DNA from: JAEUIE01 sp046350055
GTDB lineage: Bacteria; Planctomycetota; Planctomycetia; Gemmatales; HRBIN36
DNA length: 64,000 nucleotides
Direction of reading: 5' to 3'
NCBI GenBank assembly: GCA_046350055.1
Contig: JAXMBC010000001.1
Coordinates: 3,410,001 to 3,474,000, forward strand
A model generated the notes under the pieces. The model ran no database searches and was not told where the DNA came from. It saw nothing but the letters and a program-made list of their open reading frames with translations. A program made the position numbers and the translations under genes. Shown here piece after piece: positions 49,761-57,597 of the stretch (within the stretch, counting starts at the first letter, position 1; each line of letters starts with the position of its first letter).

Positions 49761-50727
49761 GATACGCCTTCCAGCCAGCGAGTTGTTCCTTGGTCAGAGA
49801 AGCTTCACGGCCGTGTTTCAAGTGATGCTCCACGGCCCGGAGCCAGCGGCGGGTCTTGCGGGGCAGTTGTACTTTCTCGTTCACCACCAGCCCGGTAATC
49901 ACCTGGCGGTTGTGCTTCCTCATGATTCGCAACTTGGGCCGGTTCATTCGATAGCCGGAGGCCCAGAGGATAACGCCGACCCTGCGGATGACTCCCCGGA
50001 TGAACCGACGGTTGTCCTCATCGAAGGAGAAGATGATGTCATCGGCGTAGCGGCTGTAAGTGGCCTTGCTCTTCTTGGCGAGGCCGGCAAGGCGTGCATC
50101 CATGCCATAGTTAACCAGGTTGCTGAGGATCGGGCTGGTCGGGGCACCTTGGGGGAGGCGGCCGTTTCGACAACAAAGCAACAACATGAGTTCGCTGGCA
50201 TGGTAGTCCCAACCGATCTTCAGGAGGTAATTACGAATGCGATACCAATCCGTGCTGGGAAAGAAGTCCTTAATATCGATCCGGACCACAACCGCTTTGT
50301 TGACATGCAACGCCGCATGAGCAGCCGTCGACACCCCACGGCGAAACCCCATCGCGGCTGGATGTACCTTGAGTTTGGCAAAGACCCTGTGGAGTAGTTT
50401 CTTCTGGATGGCCTTGAGTCGTGGATTGGGCGAGTGCAGCAGTCGCATCTCACCTGACCGCTTGCGGATATAGTGCCATTTGTAACCCAGTGGTATCTCA
50501 TGCGGCTCAAGAACATCAGTGTTCTTGGGATTCACGCCGCGAACTTTGTAGGTAACCTCCAGTTGTTTGACACCCAGTCTGCGATAGAGTTCATCCAGGT
50601 CGAAACGGCCAGGTTTCAATGGTGGGTCAGGGGCCAGCCACGATTGATAAAGCGGAGTAGGACCAAAATGGGGCGATTGTTGTTGCTGCTGCGTCTTCCT
50701 GCCCGTAAGCCAGTCCCAGAAAACCAT
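49735..50727 (-). CDS. Reverse transcriptase, retron-clade-like
   Basis: The 330-residue RNA-directed DNA polymerase contains the RT core. Motif 3/A reads VVRIDIKDFFPSTDW near residue 147, and QGAPTSPILSNLVNYGMD is near residue 193. The catalytic YSRYADDIIFSFDE is near residue 226, followed by a thumb region. Retron-type signatures are a variant of NAxxH, read here as HAALH just before motif A (N replaced by H), and ITGLVVN for the VTG motif near the end. There is no maturase, HNH or DGR partner. SD GGAGAT precedes the ATG. The stop codon falls in repeat C. Immediately upstream lies a hairpin-rich leader. The role is unknown. Confidence 0.9.
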   Translation of the reverse strand: MVFWDWLTGRKTQQQQQSPHFGPTPLYQSWLAPDPPLKPGRFDLDELYRRLGVKQLEVTYKVRGVNPKNTDVLEPHEIPLGYKWHYIRKRSGEMRLLHSPNPRLKAIQKKLLHRVFAKLKVHPAAMGFRRGVSTAAHAALHVNKAVVVRIDIKDFFPSTDWYRIRNYLLKIGWDYHASELMLLLCCRNGRLPQGAPTSPILSNLVNYGMDARLAGLAKKSKATYSRYADDIIFSFDEDNRRFIRGVIRRVGVILWASGYRMNRPKLRIMRKHNRQVITGLVVNEKVQLPRKTRRWLRAVEHHLKHGREASLTKEQLAGWKAYQQGIGVRS

Positions 50728-50738
50728 TATTGATCTCC

Positions 50739-50885
50739 AAAGAAAACAGCAGCCCTTGCGAGCTGCTGTCTGCCTTGCAAGGCTGCTGGGACGTTCATGC
50801 CTGAACGTCCCGGCAGGCTTCCCGACAAGTAGCTGACTTTAAGAAGCTACCTGACAAATCCCGGGCGACGAAACATCACCCTATG
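50739..50885 (-). promoter_or_regulatory. Structured leader upstream of the RT: candidate retron-like ncRNA or attenuator
   Basis: Read toward the RT (minus strand), four structures occur in order. A bent hairpin with a CCCG/CGGG closing pair and a GTAGCT/AGCTAC stem spans 50821-50865. A hairpin at 50779-50820 has a perfect 10-bp apical stem (GGGACGTTCA/TGAACGTCCC). A small GCCTTGCAAGGC palindrome is present. The last is an 8-bp stem ACAGCAGC/GCTGCTGT (50746-50769) followed directly by TTTTCTTT and then the Shine-Dalgarno of the RT. That last hairpin has the form of an intrinsic terminator just before the ribosome-binding site. A structured RNA ending immediately 5' of an RT is the retron layout, but a1/a2 ends and a branching G could not be assigned, and some segments resemble interspersed repeats. 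Confidence 0.5.
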
Positions 50886-51100
50886 CCACTCCCTGTTACA
50901 GGGGCATCAAGCCAAGGCTGATGCATCCTACCGGCTCCTGCAGACCGTTCAAGCATAAAGTTTTCTTCAACGGCAAGCGTTAGGACCGTACCTCCGCCCA
51001 TGAAGCGAAGATGAGAAAATGAGGGCGACCCATTCACAACGCCCTGCCGGTGCATTACTCTGGTGCTACCTACCAAGAAAGCCTGCCTGAGGTTGCTCCC
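50886..51100. other. Rest of the RT / S9 peptidase divergent region
   Basis: About 215 nt between the RT leader and the S9 peptidase start. It holds a short stem (GCCACTCCCTGTTACAGGGGC near 50885-50905), with an AT-richer segment near 50955-50985. Promoters for both divergent genes should lie here or in the leader. No repeat family copy was recognised. Confidence 0.45.
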
Positions 51101-53923
51101 ATGCTGCGTCGTGTCCGTTTCGTCCTCGCTGTGCTCAGCGTTGTCGTCCCCCTGTCACTGATGTCGGCCGAACCCGAAAAGGTCCGGCATGCCAACTACA
51201 ACAATGCCTTCAAGTACAGTCGCGAGTTCGTTCAGCAGTTCAGTTACGATACTTCGGTAACGCCGAACTGGATCGGCAAGACTGACAACTTCTGGTACGT
51301 CTATCGCACCAGCAAAGGTACCACTTACTGGAAGGTGTTTCCCAATAACAAGAGCAGGGAACTGCTCTTCGACCATGCCAGGTTGGCTGCCAGCCTTTCT
51401 GAGCAATCCAAGAAGCCCATCGAATCACATGGCCTCGCCCTCAGCCGCGTCTCTCTCAGTGAGGATGGTGCCAAGCTCAAGTTCGTTTTTGACGACTACC
51501 AGTACGAATACGAGATCGTCGCCAACAAGCTGACCAAGGGAGCCAAAGCCCCTCGTGGCTTCGGACCTCTGCCTGGGACTGCAACTGCAGGGACTCAGGA
51601 AGATCAGCGACGCCGGCAGGAATTGGGAGATCAACAACAGCAACAGGAAGGCCAGGCGCAGACACCTGCTCGGCCCAACCCTGGCGATTACAAGACCGCA
51701 TCTCCAGACAAGAAGTACTACGTCTACGCCTACAAGCATAATCTCTACCTCGCCGAGGAAGGCAAGGAAAAGGACGCCCTCCAGCTTTCCACCGATGGGG
51801 AAGAAGACCGTAGCTTCGCCGGTGGCCCTGGCTTCGGCGGCTTCAACCGTGGCGGCGGCACTGGGACTGGCACCGAAACACGCCCCGCCGACAGCGAACG
51901 CAAGAGCCGGGTGAATGCCACCTGGTCCCCTGATTCCCAGGCTTTCTACATCACCAGAAGCGACAGCCGGGGTGTACAGGAACTCTTCCTGGTCGATTCA
52001 ATAGCTTCGCCTCGTCCCAAGCTGGAGAAGTACAAGTACCCCATGCCCGGCGAAGAAAAGATACGCCGCAGCGAGATGTATTACGTCAATCTTGCTGATA
52101 AGAAGCTGGTGCAGATCAAACCCAAGTGGAAGGACGAACGATACTTCAACCCCCACTGGGGCAAAACTGCCAGTGACCTGCGCTTCGTCCGTCGCGACCG
52201 TCTGCAGCGGAACATCGAGTTCTGCTCGCTTGATACTAAAGATGGTAAGTGCAAGTGCATGTTTGAAGAAGGCATCGATAATGGCAACATCGAGTATCAG
52301 TCTGCTCGCTATCTCGATGATAGTGACGAAATGATCTGGTGGTCCGAACGCACCGGCTGGGGGCACTTTTACCTCTACAGCCGCGATGGCACGCTCAAGA
52401 ACGCCATTACCTCCGGGCCATTCCGTGCCAGTTCCATTGTCGCTGTCGATACCAAGAACCGCACGCTCTACTTCCGTGGTAATGCCCGTGAGGCGGGTGA
52501 GAATGTCTATTATCAGCACCTCTATTCGGTTCGTCTCGATGGCTCCGGCCTCACGCTACTTGACCCAGGCAACGCCAATCACAACTCGGTGATGTCACCC
52601 ACCAACCAGGTGCTCGTGGATAATACCAGCCGGGTGGATGCAGCGCCGACATCCTGCCTTCGTGATTCAGCTGGCAATAAGATCATGGACCTGGAAGTTT
52701 GCGATCTGAGTCGGTTGAAGGAAACGGGCTGGAAACTGCCGACCACCTTTGTCGTGAAGGCTGCGGACGGTGTGACTGATCTCTATGGCAACATGTGGGT
52801 TCCCTTCGACATGGACCCGAAGAAGCAGTACCCCATCATCGCCAATGTCTACCCCGGTCCCCAGACCGAAGGCGTGACCCATACCTTCGCAGCCCACAGC
52901 AGCATGATGCAGATGGCGCAACTTGGCTTTATTGTCATTCAGGTAGGCCACCGGGGCGGTACACCCACACGCTCCAAGGCTTATCACCGCTATGGCTACT
53001 TCAACCTTCGCGATTATGCGCTGGAAGACAAGAAGTCAGCCATCGAGCAACTAGCCTTGAAGTATCCGTTCATGGATATCAGCCGGGTGGGCATCTATGG
53101 CCACAGCGGCGGCGGGTTCATGTCCGCTGCAGCGGTGCTGCAGAAGCCTTACAACGACTTCTTCAAGGCTGCCGTCGCGAGTGCCGGCAATCATGATAAC
53201 AACATCTACAACGACAACTGGTCCGAGCGCTATCACGGTATGAAGGAAGTGCCCGCCGATCAGGAAGAGAAGAAGAGCTCCACTGCAACACAATCTACTG
53301 GTGCCTCGGAGAGTCAGGGTGGTCAGGGTACTGGTCGCCGCCGCCGTCCTCCCGAAGAGTTCGATCTTGAGTACGACGACGAGAACGAACCCCAGGGCAC
53401 CAAGGCCGATGTCGATCAACTGGCTGACATCAAAAAGGAACTTGCTGACATCGCTTCCAGGATGGCCGGTGCCAAGGGCGAGGAACTGGAGAAGCTCGAA
53501 AAGCAACTTGCGGAAGCCAAAACCAAGCTGGAGCAAGCTGCCAAGGCCAGAAGCGGCGACACTAAGAAGACCGAAACGAAGACTGACGACAAAACCGAGG
53601 CAAAGAAAGAGGATGAGAAGAAGACCAAGTTCAGCATCGCTGTGCCGACCAATGCTGAACTGGCTGCCAACCTTAAGGGAGCCCTGCTGCTGGTGCATGG
53701 CGAGATTGACAACAACGTTCACCCCGCCAACACCATGCGACTGGTCGATGCCCTGGTCAAAGCCAACAAGCGGTTCGACATGCTGATCCTGCCCGGTCAG
53801 CGTCACGGCTTCGGCACGATGCAGCCCTATTTCACGCAGCGAATGTGGGACTTCTTCTCCGATCACCTGCTGGGCGACCGGCAAGCTGGGGCGGATATCC
53901 TGGAGAAGAAGCTGACGAAGTAG
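51101..53923 (+). CDS. Exported S9 prolyl-oligopeptidase/DPP IV-like peptidase with a large insertion
   Basis: The product has about 940 residues. A signal peptide (MLRRVRFVLAVLSVVVPLSL) is followed by a DPP IV-type propeller with two low-complexity insertions (a Gln-rich stretch and a Gly-rich stretch near residues 165-275). The alpha/beta-hydrolase domain has catalytic Ser in YGHSGGGFMS (about 668), Asp in HGEIDNNVHPANT (about 869) and His in RHGFG (about 901). Between Ser and Asp lies an extra charged region of about 125 residues (Arg-rich, Glu-rich, then heptad-like coiled coil and KT/KK repeats), not usual in S9 enzymes. The ATG at 51101 is chosen to place the signal peptide at the N-terminus. 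Confidence 0.9.
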   Translation: MLRRVRFVLAVLSVVVPLSLMSAEPEKVRHANYNNAFKYSREFVQQFSYDTSVTPNWIGKTDNFWYVYRTSKGTTYWKVFPNNKSRELLFDHARLAASLSEQSKKPIESHGLALSRVSLSEDGAKLKFVFDDYQYEYEIVANKLTKGAKAPRGFGPLPGTATAGTQEDQRRRQELGDQQQQQEGQAQTPARPNPGDYKTASPDKKYYVYAYKHNLYLAEEGKEKDALQLSTDGEEDRSFAGGPGFGGFNRGGGTGTGTETRPADSERKSRVNATWSPDSQAFYITRSDSRGVQELFLVDSIASPRPKLEKYKYPMPGEEKIRRSEMYYVNLADKKLVQIKPKWKDERYFNPHWGKTASDLRFVRRDRLQRNIEFCSLDTKDGKCKCMFEEGIDNGNIEYQSARYLDDSDEMIWWSERTGWGHFYLYSRDGTLKNAITSGPFRASSIVAVDTKNRTLYFRGNAREAGENVYYQHLYSVRLDGSGLTLLDPGNANHNSVMSPTNQVLVDNTSRVDAAPTSCLRDSAGNKIMDLEVCDLSRLKETGWKLPTTFVVKAADGVTDLYGNMWVPFDMDPKKQYPIIANVYPGPQTEGVTHTFAAHSSMMQMAQLGFIVIQVGHRGGTPTRSKAYHRYGYFNLRDYALEDKKSAIEQLALKYPFMDISRVGIYGHSGGGFMSAAAVLQKPYNDFFKAAVASAGNHDNNIYNDNWSERYHGMKEVPADQEEKKSSTATQSTGASESQGGQGTGRRRRPPEEFDLEYDDENEPQGTKADVDQLADIKKELADIASRMAGAKGEELEKLEKQLAEAKTKLEQAAKARSGDTKKTETKTDDKTEAKKEDEKKTKFSIAVPTNAELAANLKGALLLVHGEIDNNVHPANTMRLVDALVKANKRFDMLILPGQRHGFGTMQPYFTQRMWDFFSDHLLGDRQAGADILEKKLTK

Positions 53924-53928
53924 AGGCG

Positions 53929-53962
53929 AAAAGAAGAGCGGCGGGGGTTATCCCCGCCGCTC
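53929..53962 (-). terminator. Terminator between S9 peptidase and redoxin-cytochrome genes
   Basis: A perfect 11-bp stem (GAGCGGCGGGG / CCCCGCCGCTC, 53936-53946 and 53952-53962) with a 5-nt loop. On the minus strand it is followed by TTCTTTTCG, so it is best read as the terminator of the minus-strand redoxin gene; it may also stop + strand transcripts. Confidence 0.75.
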
Positions 53963-53976
53963 GTGTTCCAAGTTCA

Positions 53977-55998
53977 CTACTTCACGAAGTAGTAGTCAAT
54001 GAACCCGATCATCATCTCCTCCCAGGTCTGTTCGCCCCAGTAGACGGTAGCCTTGGGATTGGGGTTGAAGGGATTGTCCTTCGAGTTGTCAAAGTAAGCA
54101 GTGCAGTCGATGCGGGTCATGGCAGGTACCTTGATCGGCTCTGCCAGTTCGTAGGTCGTCTGCCAGTTGAAGTCGTACTTGGGGACACTCAACAAGGGCT
54201 GGCGTTTGCCATCGGGGTAGACGATCTCGTAGTAGAACGACTTGCCTCGGTAGTGCATGTGAGGCAACAGCGAAACGATGACCGCATCTTTCTCGAAGAG
54301 CTTGACCGCTTCCACCTTGTGGCTCGTGGCCCCGGGGGGAATTTCGAAGCGAGGGTTTGCCACGCTGCGGGTTCGCACTTCGACCTTGGGAGGTTCCTTG
54401 GCGTAAATTAGGCCGATGGATGAGCAATCTTCCCCCTCTTTGCCATTGGGGGTGTAGTGCATCTGCAGAACGATGGTGCTCCCTTTGGGTATCTTCTTGG
54501 CCTGGCCCGGTTGGAGAATCATGGGCTGATCACCCGGGGCGTAAGCAATGAGCATACCCTGTCCGATGCCATCAAGCGACGGTGGCCGACGCTGGAGTTG
54601 CGCACCGCTGTTAGGCAGGAAGGCACGAGCGAGATTGGCAAGGCCGCCCGGAGCACGCCGGGCATTGGTATTGTTGGCGTTATTGCCTTGCTTGTCGGGC
54701 TGAGTCTGCTGTTGCCGCTGACCACCCCCCAGGCTGGTGCCCGCTGGCATGTGCTTCTGCAGTTCCTTGATCGTTTCCGGTGTCAGTACCAGTAAATCGG
54801 GGTCAACGTAATCCTTGGGTGGCATGACATACGCAATAATGTGATGAACAAGTTCGCGGTTGCCGGGACGAGCTTCGGCAGCCTGTACCCAGGTATCTTC
54901 CTTGAATTCCTCCCCGACCTGGACGTACTGGTAAGGCATGCCCAGCGGACCGGCTGAGGCGGGGATCTTGATGGTCTTGGTCATCTGCAGGACTACATCA
55001 GGCTTGCCGATCGACCAGCCGGTGATGTACTGCCGGGGGGCGGGTTCATCGGCGGGGTTACCCTTGATGCAGCCTTGATCGATCCAGGTGAGCAGTGTCT
55101 TTTTCTCGTCATCGGTCAGCCGGCGATCGTTGCTGAAATGGCCCACCTTGGGGTCAGCGTGCCAGGGGGGCATGCGGCCTTCGGTGACAACTTCCTTGAT
55201 GTTGTCAGCCCAGGCAGCGGCATCCTTGTAATTCATCAGCTTGAACGGACCCACTTCACCTGCCCGGTGGCAGACCTGGCAATGCTTCTGAATGATGGGG
55301 GCAACATGCTTGCTGTAGTTGATCGCCGTGCCTTCCACGCTGGCAGCAGGCGTCTTGGTCCGACCCACCAGGCAGCCTGCCACGGGGGTGAATGCGACTT
55401 TCACTTCCTCACCGGCCAGCACCGCGTTGATCGCGTTTAGCATCTCGCGGGTATTGGCTCGTTCCTTCTTGGCAATGGGAGTGAATTGGTCATCAATGCG
55501 GCCACGGTAACGGACGAACCGCTGACCATCGAGAACGAAGACTTCGGGGATGCGCTGGACATTGAGCTTGGCCGCCAGCTTGCCATCAGCGTCTTTCAAC
55601 ACCGGAAAGCTGAGCTTGAAGTTTCTGGCATGGTTGGCGATGGCTTCGGCAACGTCCTGTTCGTTGGGATTGATGCCCACGATGACGACACCTTTATCCT
55701 TGTATTTCGTCGCCAGGTCGGAAAGCCTCGGGGCGTAACCGTTGCTCACCGGGCATTCGGTGCCCATGAAGACAAGCACGGTAGCCTTGGCATCGCGGGC
55801 GGCTTCCGCGAGGTCCCACTTCTTGCTGGTGAGTGGCTCAGTCAGACAGAAATCCGCCAGACGCGTACCTAAAGGAGCGGGCAAGTCGCCCGACTTCTTC
55901 TCGGTCTGATCGTCTGCCGCGACAGGAGCAATGAGACAAAGGCTGGCCACGGGGGAGAGCAAAGCTGCCCCCAGTAATAATGAACGCCACAGTTTCAT
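53977..55998 (-). CDS. Exported redoxin - cytochrome c - copper-monooxygenase-like fusion
   Basis: This product of about 673 residues combines three modules behind a signal peptide (MKLWRSLLLGAALLSPVASL). A thioredoxin-like/AhpC-TSA domain (about 45-190) has a single conserved Cys in ATVLVFMGTECPVSN. A cytochrome-c domain has CQVCH near residue 241 (KHCQVCHRAGEVGPF). The C-terminal half carries spaced His motifs (ELVHHIIAYVMPP near 415, IVLQMHYTPNG near 530, LLPHMHYRGK near 580), which resemble the copper-binding modules of ascorbate-dependent monooxygenases such as PHM. A Gln/Asn-rich linker (residues 455-500) separates them. Planctomycetes use such exported fusions. The substrate is unknown. 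The longer frame from 56178 is not used because the signal peptide lies at 55998. Confidence 0.85.
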   Translation of the reverse strand: MKLWRSLLLGAALLSPVASLCLIAPVAADDQTEKKSGDLPAPLGTRLADFCLTEPLTSKKWDLAEAARDAKATVLVFMGTECPVSNGYAPRLSDLATKYKDKGVVIVGINPNEQDVAEAIANHARNFKLSFPVLKDADGKLAAKLNVQRIPEVFVLDGQRFVRYRGRIDDQFTPIAKKERANTREMLNAINAVLAGEEVKVAFTPVAGCLVGRTKTPAASVEGTAINYSKHVAPIIQKHCQVCHRAGEVGPFKLMNYKDAAAWADNIKEVVTEGRMPPWHADPKVGHFSNDRRLTDDEKKTLLTWIDQGCIKGNPADEPAPRQYITGWSIGKPDVVLQMTKTIKIPASAGPLGMPYQYVQVGEEFKEDTWVQAAEARPGNRELVHHIIAYVMPPKDYVDPDLLVLTPETIKELQKHMPAGTSLGGGQRQQQTQPDKQGNNANNTNARRAPGGLANLARAFLPNSGAQLQRRPPSLDGIGQGMLIAYAPGDQPMILQPGQAKKIPKGSTIVLQMHYTPNGKEGEDCSSIGLIYAKEPPKVEVRTRSVANPRFEIPPGATSHKVEAVKLFEKDAVIVSLLPHMHYRGKSFYYEIVYPDGKRQPLLSVPKYDFNWQTTYELAEPIKVPAMTRIDCTAYFDNSKDNPFNPNPKATVYWGEQTWEEMMIGFIDYYFVK

Positions 55999-56089
55999 GG
56001 TACTTCCTGACTTCTGAAGGATAGACGTGGATAGTATACCTATCTTTTTCGCTCGTGGGGATGCGAGCTTGCGGAGGGACATCAGATTT

Positions 56090-56875
56090 TCATGAATGAG
56101 GATGGATCGACGTTTCGACCTTTTCCGCGAGCCGCTCGATGAGTTTCCAGTACTGATCCTTGCGATTCCGCCACACACCCTGAGCGATGGCGCGGGTGTT
56201 GGGCCAGTTGACCAGGCTCAGGTGATCGCCTTCCCAGAGTTCGTATTCGTAATGATGGCAAGCGCTGGAGACTGCCACAATGCCATCGTTCTCCCCTTCG
56301 CGGAAGCTCACGATGCCGTAGGGTACCCACCACTCCAGGCTGAGCCAGGCACCCTGGTTGCGGCCGGCGACTGCATAGTAGTTCACACCAGGGACATCGT
56401 GCACCTGTTCATTGAAAGCTGCACACTTCTCGGTCATCAGATCGTAAAAGGCATCATGTGGGATGTGCAGGTACTTGAGCCAGGGCTTGACGTAGCGTTC
56501 CAGTCGGCTGACGCCAATGTCGGCAGCACTGGTGCCCCGGTGAGGTGTGCCGATGGTGGTGAGGGAGAGGGTGCGTTCCCCCAGGCCAAGCTGGCTGAGG
56601 GCGTAGCGTGCATCGAGGCCACCCATGCTATGGGCGATTAAATGGACCCGGTCCTGTGCAAAGTTGTCCCGGATGAATTGCACCAGTTGCTGGGCACGTT
56701 CAGCGACACTGGACATAGGGCTCAGGCGTGGTGCTGCAACCCGAATCCCCTTGGACCTGAGGTGCTCACCAATACCCCGGAAGTAAGTCATCGCCTCCCA
56801 GCCAGCAACTTTCCAGCTATCAAAGCCAAAGAGGCCATGAACGAGAATGACGGGATGGCGGAGAAGGGAAGGCAT
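56090..56875 (-). CDS. Alpha/beta-hydrolase lipase (AHSMGG)
   Basis: The 261-residue protein resembles triacylglycerol-lipase-type alpha/beta hydrolases. It has an oxyanion-hole strand VILVHGLFGFD near residue 10 and the nucleophile elbow LIAHSMGGLDARY near residue 102 (catalytic Ser in GHSMG-type GxSxG, here AHSMG). The segment TLSLTTIGTPHRGT near residue 128 is typical of bacterial lipases, and a late His in CHHYEYELWEGDHLSLV near residue 215 is a candidate catalytic His. No signal peptide is seen. It may deacylate lipids in the cytoplasm. It lies 92 nt upstream of the redoxin-cytochrome gene on the same strand. Confidence 0.88.
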   Translation of the reverse strand: MPSLLRHPVILVHGLFGFDSWKVAGWEAMTYFRGIGEHLRSKGIRVAAPRLSPMSSVAERAQQLVQFIRDNFAQDRVHLIAHSMGGLDARYALSQLGLGERTLSLTTIGTPHRGTSAADIGVSRLERYVKPWLKYLHIPHDAFYDLMTEKCAAFNEQVHDVPGVNYYAVAGRNQGAWLSLEWWVPYGIVSFREGENDGIVAVSSACHHYEYELWEGDHLSLVNWPNTRAIAQGVWRNRKDQYWKLIERLAEKVETSIHPHS

Positions 56876-57050
56876 GGGGGGATTATATACTGCGAGGCGA
56901 GGGAGGTGTTTGCGTCAAACTGGTGCGAATCGGAAGTATGGTGATTTCCGTTGACGATGTGAGAGAATGCCAAGTATTATCGGAATGGAATTAGGGTTGA
57001 TCGCAATTACGTCATTGGGATAAACACCTGTTCGGCCCGGAGGTTTTCCT

Positions 57051-57353
57051 CTGTTTGAAGCGATTGATATCTGGGAGCGCCGCGGCGAAGGACTGATCCG
57101 TTATCGCTGCTTCCGGTCGTTGGCCAATGGCACGTATTGGGTCCAGAGCGCCGATCACTACCGCCCGGGGATGCGAGCCACAGACGCTGAGGCACTGGAG
57201 CGGCAGTTCGTGGAGTTGCTCTCCGAGGGAGGTCCGGCCGAGCGGGGCGGGGCAGCCCCGACACTTGCCGATGCGGTCGAGCGGTTCCGGCAGTCGTTCT
57301 TCGGCAGCGCATCAGAGGCCGAACAAGGTGCTGCAGCAGACGGCGGGTCATAG
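57051..57353 (+). CDS. Small conserved-looking protein with a non-ATG start
   Basis: The frame is open from 57024 to 57353 and encodes about 100 residues: FEAIDIWERRGEGLIRYRCF, RSLANGTYWVQSADHYR and an acidic helix (DAEALERQFVELLSEGG). The compact start with WERR and YWVQSAD looks like a real small planctomycete protein, but there is no ATG or GTG at its head. A CTG at 57051 lies 7 nt after GGAGG (57039-57043). A TTG at 57120 would give only the C-terminal 77 residues. The last ten codons overlap a stretch that may be an interspersed repeat. The function is unknown. Confidence 0.42.
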   Translation: MFEAIDIWERRGEGLIRYRCFRSLANGTYWVQSADHYRPGMRATDAEALERQFVELLSEGGPAERGGAAPTLADAVERFRQSFFGSASEAEQGAAADGGS

Positions 57354-57363
57354 GTTTTTTCTA
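57317..57363. repeat. Possible NKVLQQT-type interspersed sequence
   Basis: GGCCGAACAAGGTGCTGCAG and following bases encode PNKVLQQTAG in the third frame. That peptide string recurs in unrelated annotated proteins of several bacterial groups because it comes from a dispersed nucleotide repeat. One copy only is present here, so the call rests on recalled pattern, not on a comparison. Confidence 0.3.
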
Positions 57364-57373
57364 CAGCTCGGGT

Positions 57374-57459
57374 GCCATAGTTTGGTCGTACCCGACCTAA
57401 CTATGGAGGGACCGTGGAGTGTCACGACATCGTTAGCCGGAGTACCGGCAAACGATGGC
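57374..57459. repeat. Palindromic element P, inverted pair 1 (copies 4 and 6)
   Basis: Copy 4 (57374-57406) reads GCCATAGTTT, GGTCG, TACC, CGACC, TAACTATGG. Copy 6 (57428-57459) is inverted: CATCGTTAGC, CGG/CCG, GGCAAACGATGGC. The copies are separated by 21 nt. Both hold compensatory substitutions relative to copy 1 (GGTCG/CGACC in copy 4; CATCGTT/AACGATG and GCCGG/CCGGC in copy 6), keeping the stems paired. Confidence 0.85.
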
Positions 57460-57597
57460 ACCCGTGCAAAACTAGCCAGTGACTTTCCGAATCGAAAGTT
57501 CATCGTCAGCTTTTTCGAGGCGCTTTCTTGGATTACGAGGTCACATTCTTTCAGGAGTGAGTGGTACACCGACCAGGTGCTGGAGCGGGGGTATTCA

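Noticed and set aside
49735..50727. RT as part of a diversity-generating retroelement or group II intron
   Set aside because: No template/variable repeat pair, no Avd-like gene, no maturase or HNH domain, and the protein is only 330 residues.
51101..53923. S9 peptidase as a retron effector paired with the RT
   Set aside because: It is divergent, carries a signal peptide and is a complete exported housekeeping-type peptidase; no sign of co-transcription with the RT.
55999..56178. N-terminal extension of the redoxin-cytochrome protein to 56178
   Set aside because: It would bury the signal peptide at residue 61 and overlap the lipase gene; the ATG at 55998 is better.
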